From assembly GCF_017526105.1 (NCBI RefSeq), contig NZ_CP071839.1, positions 4,642,001 to 4,706,000 of the forward strand: a DNA stretch of 64,000 nt. The letters are read 5' to 3'. This DNA is from Streptomyces cyanogenus. Its GTDB lineage: Bacteria; Actinomycetota; Actinomycetes; Streptomycetales; Streptomycetaceae. Positions 1 through 8,160 of this stretch are shown in pieces. Numbering within the stretch: the stretch's first letter is position 1; each line of letters starts with the position of its first letter. A program made the translations under genes and the position numbers. A model generated the notes under the pieces. The model worked only from the letters and a program-made list of their open reading frames with translations. It was not told the DNA's origin and made no database searches.

Positions 1-94
1 CCGCCAGGTCCGTGACGGGGTGCTACGGCACTGCGGGGGCCGCCTGGAGGACGACACGACGATCTTCGCGGTGCGCAGGGCGGGGGCGGGTTGA
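1..94 (+). CDS. C-terminus of a PP2C/SpoIIE-like phosphatase (partial)
   Basis: The first 94 bases read open in frame 2 and stop at TGA 92-94. The last 30 residues end in a short run, DDTTIFAVRR, that matches the usual end of PP2C/SpoIIE-type Ser/Thr phosphatases, where a metal-binding Asp pair precedes the final beta-strand. The 5' part lies outside the window, so domain architecture (often PAS/GAF plus SpoIIE in Streptomyces) cannot be judged. The call rests on this short motif only. Confidence 0.45.
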   Translation, partial: RQVRDGVLRHCGGRLEDDTTIFAVRRAGAG

Positions 95-424
95 GGCGGG
101 AGGGGCACGGACGGTGCGTTGCGCGCCGGGGGTGAGGTGGGACGGGGGTGGGTGGATTGCCGGGGTGCGCGGGGGCTGAAGAGGTGTCGGACGTTCGGCG
201 GAGACGGGGTCAGGGCGTCGGGGGTTTCGTGGCGTGGTGTCAGGGGCGGGGTGGGTGTGCGGAGTTGTCGGGGGCGGTGGGTCACGTGCTCGTACCGGGG
301 GTGTTTGCGGTACTGAGGCACCGGTTTGCAGCAGCAGCGGTTACGGTGCTGGCTGGAGAGCGGATCCACGGGGCCTCGGGTCCGGAGGTTCACGGGGTCC
401 ACAAGGTGACATGGGGGAGGCACG

Positions 425-2284
425 ATGCCCGGAACCGTGCTGCTGCTCGCGGCCTCGCCGCTGGGCCGGGGGCGCCTGGTGGACGCGGCCGGAGTGCTGC
501 CGGTGCTGGCCGCCGTCGCCCCCTCGGTGCTGTCCGGCGCCGACACCGCGAACGTCGTCGAACTCGCCGACCCGCTGGAACCGCAGGCCGTCCTCACCCG
601 GCTGCGGGCCGCCGCGGCCTCTCCCGGGCCGCTCACCGTGTACGTCGTGGGCCAGTTGCACCTGGACCGGCGCCAGCAGCAGCCCCACCTGGCCCTGGCC
701 CGCACCACACCGGCCACCCTCCGCTACACCGCGCTGCCCTGGCACTGGATCCGCGAGGAACTGCGTCTGCGCTCGGCCACGGACACCGCGCTCTTCGTCG
801 ACCTGCACGCCGACGCCGAGGCCTGGCGGCACATCACCGAGCGCGGCCTCGACTCCGGCCGGAACACCGCGGTCTACGGCCGCATCGCTCCGGCCACCGG
901 GCGGCGGGGCCTGGCCGAGCCGGCGTACATGAAGACGGTGGCCACGCTCCTGCGCAGCGGCCACCGTCCCCCGCTGGGCGTTCTGCACGAGCAGGCGGTC
1001 GGCCGCATCCCCGAGGAGGCGAGGGGCAACCTGCTGCTGGCCGACCCGGGGGGCTATGTGCCGGGGGGCCCGGTGGTGGGCCTGGCCGGCGGTTTCGCGC
1101 CGGTGGCCGGGATGAACGGTGTGGCGCCGGGTGCCGGGATGAACGGTTCGGTGCCGGGTGCCGGGGCGAACGGTGTGGCGCCGGGTGCCGGGATGAATGG
1201 TGCGGTGCCGGGTGCCGGGATGAATGGTGCGGTGCCGGGTGCCGGGATGAATGGTGCGGTGCCGGGTGCCGGGATGAATGGTGCGGTGCCGGGTGCCGGG
1301 GCGAACGGTTCGGTTCCGGTGGCCGGGACGAGCGGTGTGGCGCCGGGGGCCGGTGCGGGCGGCTTCGTGCCGGGGCCTGCGGCCGGGAGCCCTGCGCCGA
1401 TCGCCGCGTACGGCGGCCGGGCACCGGGCGCCGAGGCCGGAGCCCTCGTGCAGCAGGCCGTCGCCGAGGCGTTCGCGCCGGGAACCCCGCACGGCGGGAC
1501 CCCCACAGAGTTCGCTAGCAGCGAGCCTCCGCCCGGTGCGCGGGCAGGCTTCGGCGCCCAGGTACCGCTGTCGGGCGGGTTCGTCTCCGAGCCCGTGACC
1601 GCAGCGGAGCGGATCCCGGCAGGATCCCCTTCGGGCCCCCGGACCGGTGGAGCGGAGGCCGCGGATGGCAGCCCGGTCACGACGTCGGGCGGGGCAGTGT
1701 TCGGGGTGGATGGCGAGGGGATCCGTTCGAGCGGCCCCGACCCGGAACCCTCCTCCGGCAGAACCGGCAACGCCACCCTCACCCCCCGTGCCGCCGAAGC
1801 GACCCCGGCTCCCCGCACCGGTGAGACCACCTCCACACCCCGTACCGCCGAAACCCCCCTCGGCGACCCCCACGCCGGTATCAGTGCCGCCGTGCAGGAA
1901 GGGCGGCACGGGGATGCCGAGGAGATCGCGGCCCGGTTCGAGGCGGAGGCTGTGCGGGTGTACGGGGTCGCGTCCGAGCAGGCGTTGCACTGGAGCGAGG
2001 TGCGGGCCGATCTGGCGATGCTCGCGGGGGACGCGGTGCGGAGTTGCCGGACCTGGCTGGCTGTGGCGGAGACGCGGCTGGGCGCCGGGCAGGCGGGGGA
2101 CGCGCCCGCCGTGGAGGCGGCCGTGGACCGGGCGCACCACCAGTGGACCCGTATCGACGACACGGCGCGGGCCCGTGAACTCGGGCCCGCGCTCGCGGAG
2201 TTGCGGCTGCGGGTGCCGGGCCGCCGGCGCGGCGCGCTGGAGAACGTCCAGCGGCAGCTGCGTCGGCTCCAGGCGGCCCGCTAG
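425..2284 (+). CDS. Hypothetical protein with central nonapeptide repeats
   Basis: A 619-residue protein starting at ATG 425 behind a good ribosome site (GGGGGAGG). No catalytic family is recognised. Residues 1 to about 215 form an Ala/Leu-rich, apparently globular region. About residues 226-315 are ten imperfect nine-residue units of the type PGAGMNGAV. A low-complexity Pro/Thr/Ser linker follows, and the last ~150 residues are an Ala/Arg-rich helical region resembling TPR-type helices seen in streptomycete regulators and scaffold proteins. There is no signal peptide or membrane segment, so it is probably cytoplasmic. It converges on the next gene with a 3-base gap. The repeat tract has many near-identical 27-base units, so copy number could vary in frame. 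Function unknown. Confidence 0.75.
   Translation: MPGTVLLLAASPLGRGRLVDAAGVLPVLAAVAPSVLSGADTANVVELADPLEPQAVLTRLRAAAASPGPLTVYVVGQLHLDRRQQQPHLALARTTPATLRYTALPWHWIREELRLRSATDTALFVDLHADAEAWRHITERGLDSGRNTAVYGRIAPATGRRGLAEPAYMKTVATLLRSGHRPPLGVLHEQAVGRIPEEARGNLLLADPGGYVPGGPVVGLAGGFAPVAGMNGVAPGAGMNGSVPGAGANGVAPGAGMNGAVPGAGMNGAVPGAGMNGAVPGAGMNGAVPGAGANGSVPVAGTSGVAPGAGAGGFVPGPAAGSPAPIAAYGGRAPGAEAGALVQQAVAEAFAPGTPHGGTPTEFASSEPPPGARAGFGAQVPLSGGFVSEPVTAAERIPAGSPSGPRTGGAEAADGSPVTTSGGAVFGVDGEGIRSSGPDPEPSSGRTGNATLTPRAAEATPAPRTGETTSTPRTAETPLGDPHAGISAAVQEGRHGDAEEIAARFEAEAVRVYGVASEQALHWSEVRADLAMLAGDAVRSCRTWLAVAETRLGAGQAGDAPAVEAAVDRAHHQWTRIDDTARARELGPALAELRLRVPGRRRGALENVQRQLRRLQAAR
1099..1371 (+). repeat. In-frame tandem repeat, ~27 bp unit, about 10 copies
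   Basis: Inside the coding sequence of the 619-residue protein, a 27-base unit encoding nine residues (PGAG-M/A-NG plus two small residues) repeats about ten times. The central four copies are essentially identical at the DNA level and the outer copies diverge. The unit is a multiple of three, so slippage changes protein length without breaking the frame. Confidence 0.85.
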
Positions 2285-2287
2285 CGC

Positions 2288-4261
2288 TTACCGGGTGAAG
2301 GTCAGGTACTTCCAGGCCCCGTGCGTCGTGGAGTTCACGGTGTCACCGGAGGCGCTGTTGATGTACGACGACCGGACCCGGAACCGCCAGCCCACGTCCT
2401 CGCTGTGGTTGCCGGTGATGCTGACCCGGGAGACCCCGTCGGAGCCCAGCTTGAAGTACGCGGGGTCGCCCGGGTACCAGCGGCCCTGGTAGTACACCTC
2501 GAACTCGAACTTCTGCACCCGGTCCGGGTACCACGGCATCTTGGTCGTGACCAGCGGGTTCTTGTTCTTGTGGAAGAAGTAGTACGTGTGTCCCCATGCC
2601 GGCTTCGCCTTGTAGTGGTTGGACAGCGACGTGGAGATGCTGACCTGCGCCCCGACCGTGCTGGCCGCCGACGCCGGCTTGTAGCGCGAGTCGCCCGCGA
2701 ACTTCGCGGTGACCTTGGTGTCCCGCTTCAGGTCCAGGGTGACCGACAGGTTGCCGTCGGAGTTCACCTTGCCGGTCTTCACCCGCTTGTTCGGCTTGTC
2801 TGGGCCGAACGGGTCGGCCCAGATCTCCACCGTGCGGTTGGAGTACGTCTTGCCGAGGTGCGCGGTGAACTTGACGTCCTTGCCGTACGCGTAGACCTTG
2901 CCGTTGTTGTTGATCGTCAGCGTGGCCTTGTCGCGGGAGACCTCGACGGTGTCCGAGCCGGAGCCCGCCGTGTGGGCGGCGTCACCGGCGTAGGCCACCG
3001 TGTACTTCACCTTGCCGCCGGACGGCGGGGTGTCGGTGAAGGAGAACGTGCCGTCGGCCCTGGTGACCGCCGCGGCCAGCGGCTTGCCCCTCGGCGACTC
3101 CAGGTCGGTGCGGGTCACGGTCAGCCTGGTGCCGGCCGGGACGGCCACCTTGGAGGCGACCTTGCCCTTCACGGTGAGCTTCTTGCCGCGGGTGGCGGTG
3201 GCCGGGGCGTCCACGGTGACGGTGGTGGCCGCCTTGGTGGGCGCGTCGAGCACACGCAGGGAGAACACGCCCTGGCTGTTGCTGGTCACGGCGAACAGCC
3301 GGGAGCCGTCGGCGGCCCAGGCCAGCCCGCCGCGGGCCAGCAGGTCGGAGCCCGAGGACGTGCCGGTGTTCGGGAAGTCGTAGGTGCGGACCGGCTCACC
3401 GGCGCCCGGCTTGAAGATGTAGACGTCCGGGTCGTAGGAGCCGGCGATGCCGGCCGCGATCACCCCGTCCGGGGCGATCGCCACGGAGTTGGGGTAGGCG
3501 TCCGTGACGTACTTGCCGTCCTCGTTGAGGTCGGAGGTCCGGAACACCTGCTGGTAGTAGGGCGCGCCGCTGGCCACCACGACGTCCTTGCCGTCGGGGG
3601 TCACCTGGAGGTCGCCGAGGTTGTCGCCCGCCTCGCGAGTGCTCGCCACCTTGGTGGCGGCGCCCGACCTGACGTCGTACGAGGCCAGTTCGACCGGGCT
3701 CTGCCCGACCGCGCCCGCGACGAGCGTGTCCGAGCCGGGCGCGGCGTCCAGCAGCGGCGCCGAGTACCAGTCGCCGTCCTGGCCGAGGGTGACCGTGTGG
3801 TCCTGGGCGGCGAGGTCGACCGAGCCGATGTTGCCGGCGCCGGCGCCGCCGTAGCCGAACCACAGCTTGCCGCCGGCGAGGGCGACGCTGAGCGGCTTGT
3901 CGCCGACCGAGTAGTTGGCAACCCTGGTGTAGGTGGCGGTGTCGTAGACGGCGATGGCGTCGAGGTCCTGCACGGCCGCGTAGAGCGTGCCGGAGTCTGC
4001 GGACAGCTCCAGGCCCGTGACGCCGTACAGGTTGGCGGTGAGCTGCTTGACGACCTTGCCGGCGAAGTCGGTGACGACGATCTTGCCGTTCAGCGGGTCG
4101 CTGATGAAGACGTGCTGGTGGACGGAGTCCACGACGATGTCACCGGTCTGCCGCACCGGCAGTGGCTGGGTGGAGTCGGCGGATGCCGGGGCGGCGGCGA
4201 GGGCCGCGGAGCTGAGGAGGACCGCCAGGGTGGTGGCGGTGGTGAGAGAGCGCTTGCGCAC
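2288..4261 (-). CDS. Secreted beta-propeller protein with Ig-like repeats
   Basis: I choose GTG 4261 (657 residues) because it lies behind a G-rich ribosome site and begins directly with a signal peptide: VRKRSL, a hydrophobic Leu/Ala core, and a likely cleavage at APASA-DS. About residues 35-330 have the regular strand pattern of a YncE/YVTN-like seven-bladed propeller, with recurring phrases such as AVYDTATY and SVALAGGKLWFGY. About residues 335-520 look like two bacterial Ig-like domains (VTVDAPATATRGKKLTVKG starts the first). The C-terminal ~130 residues are rich in Tyr and Trp. It is likely exported and wall-associated or extracellular. Homologues in Streptomyces are annotated as surface or hypothetical proteins with unknown ligands. 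It is divergent from the XRE gene to its right. Confidence 0.8.
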   Translation of the reverse strand: MRKRSLTTATTLAVLLSSAALAAAPASADSTQPLPVRQTGDIVVDSVHQHVFISDPLNGKIVVTDFAGKVVKQLTANLYGVTGLELSADSGTLYAAVQDLDAIAVYDTATYTRVANYSVGDKPLSVALAGGKLWFGYGGAGAGNIGSVDLAAQDHTVTLGQDGDWYSAPLLDAAPGSDTLVAGAVGQSPVELASYDVRSGAATKVASTREAGDNLGDLQVTPDGKDVVVASGAPYYQQVFRTSDLNEDGKYVTDAYPNSVAIAPDGVIAAGIAGSYDPDVYIFKPGAGEPVRTYDFPNTGTSSGSDLLARGGLAWAADGSRLFAVTSNSQGVFSLRVLDAPTKAATTVTVDAPATATRGKKLTVKGKVASKVAVPAGTRLTVTRTDLESPRGKPLAAAVTRADGTFSFTDTPPSGGKVKYTVAYAGDAAHTAGSGSDTVEVSRDKATLTINNNGKVYAYGKDVKFTAHLGKTYSNRTVEIWADPFGPDKPNKRVKTGKVNSDGNLSVTLDLKRDTKVTAKFAGDSRYKPASAASTVGAQVSISTSLSNHYKAKPAWGHTYYFFHKNKNPLVTTKMPWYPDRVQKFEFEVYYQGRWYPGDPAYFKLGSDGVSRVSITGNHSEDVGWRFRVRSSYINSASGDTVNSTTHGAWKYLTFTR

Positions 4262-4481
4262 GCTGATTCGAACCCCCCGGAACGAATGAAAGATGGGGAG
4301 CCGCAAGGGCACGGCGAACGTGAGCCCCCTGTGCATGAGCCGTGTGCCTCGTGCGGCGAGTGTGCAAAGAGTAGGTCATGGCCCTGACAGCGCTGCCACC
4401 GGGTTTTGTGAATTCCCGGACAACGGCGGAGGGGTGTCGTTACGCTCTGCGACAGACCGATTGCAGGGGGTGTCTCGCTTC

Positions 4482-5327
4482 ATGGTCAACATCCGTCCGC
4501 TCGACCCCAGCGCCTCTCCGTTGGACTACTTCGGCTCGGAGCTGCGGAGGAAACGGGAGGAGGCGGGGCTCACGCAGAAGGAACTCGGCGCGATCGTCTT
4601 CTGCACGGGCTCGCTGATCGGCCAGATCGAGACGACCCTGAAGGTGCCGACGCGGGAGTTCGCCGAGCGGGTGGACGCGGCGCTGATGACGGACGGGTTC
4701 TTCTCCCGGTTGGTGGGGCTGGTTCTGCGGAGCCAGTTGCCTACGTGGTTCCAGCCTTTCGCGGAGATGGAGGCGAAGGCCGCGTACATCTCGACGTATC
4801 AGGCCCAGATGATCTACGGCCTGTTGCAGACCGAGGCGTACGCCAGTGCCGTGCTGGCGACGGGTGTGCCGGACAAGATCGATGAGCTACTGGCGGCGCG
4901 CATGGAGCGGCAGCGCATCCTGGTTCGCGAGCAGCCTCCGCTGACCTGGGTCGTCCTGGACGAGGCCGCTCTGCACAGGCCGATCGGCAGCCATGAGGTC
5001 ATGCGTGACCAACTCGCTCACCTGTTGAGATTGCGTGAGCACAAGTCCGTACGCATCCAGGTGCTGCCGTTCGAAGCCGGCGAACACGCCAGTCTCATCG
5101 GGTCGTTCAGCAGTCTGCGCTTCGATGATCACCCTGACCTCATCTACACGGAGGACCTGATCTCGGGACACATGACGGCCAATCCAGACACCGTCAGGGA
5201 AGCAGCCTTTCGTTACGCTCACTTGCAGGCCTCCGCCCTCTCCGTAGAGGATTCGGCGGCACTGATCACCCGCGTGATGGAGGAACGCTATGGCCATACA
5301 GGACCTGACGAACGCGCGGTGGCGTAA
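4482..5327 (+). CDS. XRE-family regulator with DUF5753 domain
   Basis: ATG 4482 gives 281 residues and sits 11 bases after a CAGGGGG ribosome site. An upstream in-frame extension exists but is unlikely. Residues ~14-70 form a helix-turn-helix (LRRKREEAGLTQKELGAI), the Cro/CI-type DNA-binding domain. About residues 95-270 match DUF5753, which has conserved phrases such as QMIYGLLQTEAYA and WVVLDEAALHRP. This domain almost always accompanies the small DUF397 gene, and here its end overlaps the DUF397 start by 38 bases, so the two are translationally coupled. Such pairs are abundant in Streptomyces; some (WhiJ/AbaA-like loci) affect development and antibiotic production. The ligand of DUF5753 is unknown. 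Confidence 0.93.
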   Translation: MVNIRPLDPSASPLDYFGSELRRKREEAGLTQKELGAIVFCTGSLIGQIETTLKVPTREFAERVDAALMTDGFFSRLVGLVLRSQLPTWFQPFAEMEAKAAYISTYQAQMIYGLLQTEAYASAVLATGVPDKIDELLAARMERQRILVREQPPLTWVVLDEAALHRPIGSHEVMRDQLAHLLRLREHKSVRIQVLPFEAGEHASLIGSFSSLRFDDHPDLIYTEDLISGHMTANPDTVREAAFRYAHLQASALSVEDSAALITRVMEERYGHTGPDERAVA

Positions 5328-5475
5328 GTCCTCGTACAGCGGCAACACCGGCGGCGAGTGCGTAGAAGTCGCCGATCTCCCCGCCCTCGTCGCCGTCCGT
5401 GACTCAAAGCAGCCCGACTCTGGACACCTCGCTGTGGCTCCCGAGGCGTGGGCCGCCTTCCTGCGGGCTCTGTAG
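5290..5475 (+). CDS. DUF397 domain protein
   Basis: A 61-residue protein made almost entirely of a DUF397 domain: WRKSSYSGNTGGECVEVAD, followed by VAVRDSK and the closing WAAFLRAL. It begins 38 bases before the end of the XRE/DUF5753 gene in another frame, the usual arrangement for this pair. In the WhiJ/AbaA class of loci the small protein is thought to modulate the HTH partner; that role is inferred here from family and context. Confidence 0.93.
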   Translation: MAIQDLTNARWRKSSYSGNTGGECVEVADLPALVAVRDSKQPDSGHLAVAPEAWAAFLRAL

Positions 5476-5626
5476 GTCCGCCGCCTTCGCCGGGCCGGCG
5501 TTCGCCGCGAGGAGGAGGGCCGCGGCGGCGATCACCGCGGCCGTTACCGCCCTCCGTGCGGTGGGGCGTGCGTAGGGTGCGGATGTACGTCCGGACACGG
5601 CGACCTCGCAACACAACAGCGGCGTG

Positions 5627-5640
5627 TTAAGCGTGCTTAA
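5627..5640. promoter_or_regulatory. Palindrome upstream of the HTH-TPR regulator
   Basis: The 14-base element TTAAGCGTGCTTAA is a perfect inverted repeat (6-base arms, 2-base centre), AT-rich against a GC-rich background and 73 bases upstream of the next start. A further AT-rich stretch follows at 5641-5653. It could be an operator, possibly for the adjacent HTH regulator itself. This is inference from symmetry and position. Confidence 0.4.
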
Positions 5641-5712
5641 TTCGCCGTTTAACCTAGGGGCTGCCCGTGTCAACGGCAAGAGGCACCTGGGGTGTTGGGG
5701 GGAGCACAGGGC

Positions 5713-7056
5713 ATGGAGGAGCGGGACGACCCGGAGGTCATCGGGCGGCGGGTGCAACGGCTGCGCACGCAGCGAGGGCTTACTCAGCGGCAGTTGGCGG
5801 AACCGGCGTACACGCCCGCCTACATCTCCACCCTGGAGGCCGGCCGGGTCCGGGCCTCCGAAGAAGCGTTACGGCACATCGCCGGCCGGCTCGGCGTCGC
5901 CTTCGAGGAGCTGGCCGTCGGCCGGCCCGCCCACCTCGCCACCGGACTGCGGCTGCGGCTCACCGAGGCCCAGCGGGTCCTCGCCGACGGACGGGCCGAG
6001 GAGGCCGCCGCCCAGTACGGCGTGCTGCGCGCCGAGGCGGAGGCCCACGCGCTCGGCTGCGTACAGGCCGCCGCACTGCTCGGGCTCGGCGAGTGCGCCC
6101 TGGTGACCGGGGACCTGACCGAGGCGCGTCAGTACTTCGAGCAGGCCGAGGAGCGGCTGGCCGGCAAGACCCTGCCGGCCCGGGTGCCCGCCGTCCGCGG
6201 CCGGGCCGTCGCCCACTACCTCGCCGGCGAACTCCGGTACGCGGTCTACCTGCTGGAGTCCACCCTCGACGAGCTGAACCGAGGCGGACTGCACGACCCC
6301 GACGCGCTGCTGCTGCTCTACGCCAGCGTCATCGGCCCCTACATGGACATGGGCGCCCACGCCCGCGCCGCCCAGGCCGCCGAGTTCGCCCTCGCGCTCG
6401 CCCCGCAGGCCGGCGACCCCGCGCTGATCGCCCGGATGCACCGCTCGGTCGCCCGCACCCTGCTCGCCGAGGGCCGGGTCGCCGAGGCCGACGCCTCCCT
6501 GGCCAAGGCGGCCGAGATGTACCGGCAGCTCAGCCTGCGCACCGAGCTGGCCAACTGCCACTGGATGCGCGGCTACGTCTACGCCCAGAACGGCGAACTC
6601 GACCGCGCCGAGACGGAGTTGCGGCAGGCGCACACCATGCTGTCGGAGACCCGGGCCGCCCTCTACCGCAGCCAGGCCGCCGTCGAGCTCGCCGACGTGC
6701 TGCACCGCCGGGGCAGCTCCGCGGAGGCCGCCGTCCTCCTGGAGGGCGTCCTCGGCGACTTCTCCTCCGAACGCGGCGCCGTGCACGCCGCCGCGGCGCA
6801 CCGCCTGCTCGGCATCATCGCCGAGGACGCCCGGGACACCGAGGCCGCGGAGGAGCACTACGTCCGCGCCCTCAGCCTCCTGGAACGCGCGGGCGCCGCC
6901 GGCGACCTCGCCGACCTGTGCCGCCTCCTGGGCGACCTGCTGCGCCGCACGGGCCGCATCGAGGCCGCCCTGGACGCCTACCGCACCGGCCTGGGCCACC
7001 GCACCGCCCCCGGCACCACCACCCTGGGACCGGCCCCGGCCCAGCCCCCGCTGTGA
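5713..7056 (+). CDS. HTH-TPR transcriptional regulator with a TTA codon
   Basis: ATG 5713 (447 residues) follows a GGGGGGAG ribosome site. Residues ~8-65 are an XRE-type helix-turn-helix (VQRLRTQRGLTQRQLAE, then YISTLEAGRV). The remainder is a long array of helical hairpins typical of tetratricopeptide repeats, with recurring patterns such as RQYFEQAEERL and AEEHYVRALSLLERAG. This layout is common in Streptomyces regulators, where TPRs bind a protein or peptide signal. Leu53 is encoded by TTA (5869-5871), so full translation should depend on the bldA tRNA and be favoured late in growth. It converges on the lipoprotein gene with a 3-base gap. The target genes are unknown. Confidence 0.85.
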   Translation: MEERDDPEVIGRRVQRLRTQRGLTQRQLAEPAYTPAYISTLEAGRVRASEEALRHIAGRLGVAFEELAVGRPAHLATGLRLRLTEAQRVLADGRAEEAAAQYGVLRAEAEAHALGCVQAAALLGLGECALVTGDLTEARQYFEQAEERLAGKTLPARVPAVRGRAVAHYLAGELRYAVYLLESTLDELNRGGLHDPDALLLLYASVIGPYMDMGAHARAAQAAEFALALAPQAGDPALIARMHRSVARTLLAEGRVAEADASLAKAAEMYRQLSLRTELANCHWMRGYVYAQNGELDRAETELRQAHTMLSETRAALYRSQAAVELADVLHRRGSSAEAAVLLEGVLGDFSSERGAVHAAAAHRLLGIIAEDARDTEAAEEHYVRALSLLERAGAAGDLADLCRLLGDLLRRTGRIEAALDAYRTGLGHRTAPGTTTLGPAPAQPPL

Positions 7057-7059
7057 CCC

Positions 7060-7860
7060 TCAGACCTGCGCCCGCCCCTGCCTGCGGATGTCCGCCAGGC
7101 GCAGTGCGCCGATCTGCACGGCGGCCTGCGTCGCGTCGTTCGGTACGTCGCCGAGCCCCGCGTTGGTGAGCGCGAAGGCGTCCTCGCCGACCCGGACGGC
7201 GGCCAGGTCCATGGTGAGCAGGTACTCCTGGTCGTCCGGCGTCGTCGTGGCGAGGGTGACGCGCAGGCCCTGCCGGGCGTCCCCGACCTCCGGCAGCGGG
7301 GCGTCCACGACCCGGACGTCCTCCACCAGCCCCAGTTCCGTGGTGGCCGTGAACCGCGCGCACTGCACCGGCAGCGTCCGCAGCCAGGCCAGCACGGCGT
7401 CGACGTCCGCCGGGCGGCGGGCGGCGATCTGGTAGCGGAGCTGGGCGTCGGTGTCGGCGTCGTCCAGGCCGACGGCGACCCGGGCCGGGGCGCCGAGGGG
7501 TTCGTCGCTGTACAGCGCGTCCAGCAGCCGCTGGCACTCCCCGACCGAGGTGTGCGTCTTCAGCAGCCCGTCGCGCCAGGTGGCCGCGCCGCTGGTGGCC
7601 GTCCAGGGGGCGCCCAGGTCGGCCTGGTTGATCAGCGCGGCCTGCGCCTGCTCGTCGCTGAGCGTGGAACCGTCGGCCCGCGGGGACGCCTTCGCCGTCC
7701 GGCTCGGCCGGTCCACCGTGGGCAGCGGGTACGGGGCGCTCGCCGGGTGGTTCAGGGTCAGTGCCGCGCAGCCGCCGACGACGAGCAGGCCGGTGGCGAG
7801 CAGGGAGAGGAGGACGCCACGGGGGACGCGGTCGGGTATCTCTCGTATCGCGGGGGACAT
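7060..7860 (-). CDS. Lipoprotein, unknown function
   Basis: ATG 7860 gives 266 residues and has a perfect AGGAGG seven bases upstream. The N-terminus has a charged region, a hydrophobic stretch and the lipobox VGGC with the lipidated cysteine at position 31, so the mature protein should be anchored on the outer face of the membrane. The mature part is mixed alpha/beta with no recognised catalytic motif; it resembles generic streptomycete lipoproteins with a fold for binding small ligands. It sits between two convergent or divergent units and shows no operon partner. Confidence 0.82.
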   Translation of the reverse strand: MSPAIREIPDRVPRGVLLSLLATGLLVVGGCAALTLNHPASAPYPLPTVDRPSRTAKASPRADGSTLSDEQAQAALINQADLGAPWTATSGAATWRDGLLKTHTSVGECQRLLDALYSDEPLGAPARVAVGLDDADTDAQLRYQIAARRPADVDAVLAWLRTLPVQCARFTATTELGLVEDVRVVDAPLPEVGDARQGLRVTLATTTPDDQEYLLTMDLAAVRVGEDAFALTNAGLGDVPNDATQAAVQIGALRLADIRRQGRAQV

Positions 7861-8009
7861 GGTGCCTCCTGGGCTGCGTGCGGCCGGCGGGGTGCCTGAT
7901 CTCACGGCACCACCGGCCCGGGCGGCCCACCAGCGCTCCGCGCCGTACGGGTGAGGGACCGGCGGAAATCCCGTGGCGCGCGGCGTACGGCCCCGGTACC
8001 GTCCCGTCC

Positions 8010-8072
8010 ATGCAGCGCGCCCACCAGTGCCCGTCGAGCACGACGACGCCGGAGACCGTCCCGGCGCGCTGA
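8010..8072 (+). CDS. Putative Thr-rich leader peptide (attenuator)
   Basis: A 20-residue open frame (MQRAHQCPSSTTTPETVPAR) starts at ATG 8010 and stops at TGA 8072. It carries three consecutive Thr codons (ACG at 8040-8048) and a fourth (ACC, 8055-8057), and lies 18 bases upstream of a GC-rich hairpin and 88 bases upstream of a threonyl-tRNA synthetase gene. This is the classic layout of a ribosome-mediated transcription attenuator: shortage of charged tRNA-Thr stalls the ribosome and allows read-through. No strong Shine-Dalgarno sequence is visible, so initiation may be leaderless or weak. The function is inference from codon content and position. Confidence 0.6.
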   Translation: MQRAHQCPSSTTTPETVPAR

Positions 8073-8090
8073 CACCTGAGCAGCTACCGA

Positions 8091-8121
8091 GCCCCGGGGC
8101 GAACGCCCCGGGGCTTCGTCG
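8091..8121 (+). terminator. Attenuator hairpin before the Thr-tRNA synthetase gene
   Basis: GCCCCGGGGC at 8091-8100 and again at 8105-8114 form a perfect 10-bp stem with a GAAC loop, followed by TTCGTCGT. A competing pairing is possible: 8057-8064 can base-pair with 8094-8101 (8 bp, one G-U) and would consume the 5' arm of the terminator. That segment lies just downstream of the Thr codons of the leader peptide, so ribosome stalling there would expose it. The alternation is inferred by hand pairing, not by a folding program. Confidence 0.6.
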
Positions 8122-8160
8122 TGCGCCGGGGCGTCCGCCTCCCTCACCGAGGAGACCCGG

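Noticed and set aside
1099..1371. CRISPR-like repeated sequence
   Set aside because: Units are contiguous and in frame, with no unique spacers; it is a protein repeat tract.
148..1518. Alternative long frame over the start of the repeat protein
   Set aside because: An Arg/Pro-rich GC shadow without a ribosome site; the ATG 425 frame has a good ribosome site and regular composition.
4262..4280. tRNA T-arm-like GGTTCGAATC sequence on the minus strand
   Set aside because: No cloverleaf arms, no acceptor stem and it sits in the leader of the propeller gene.
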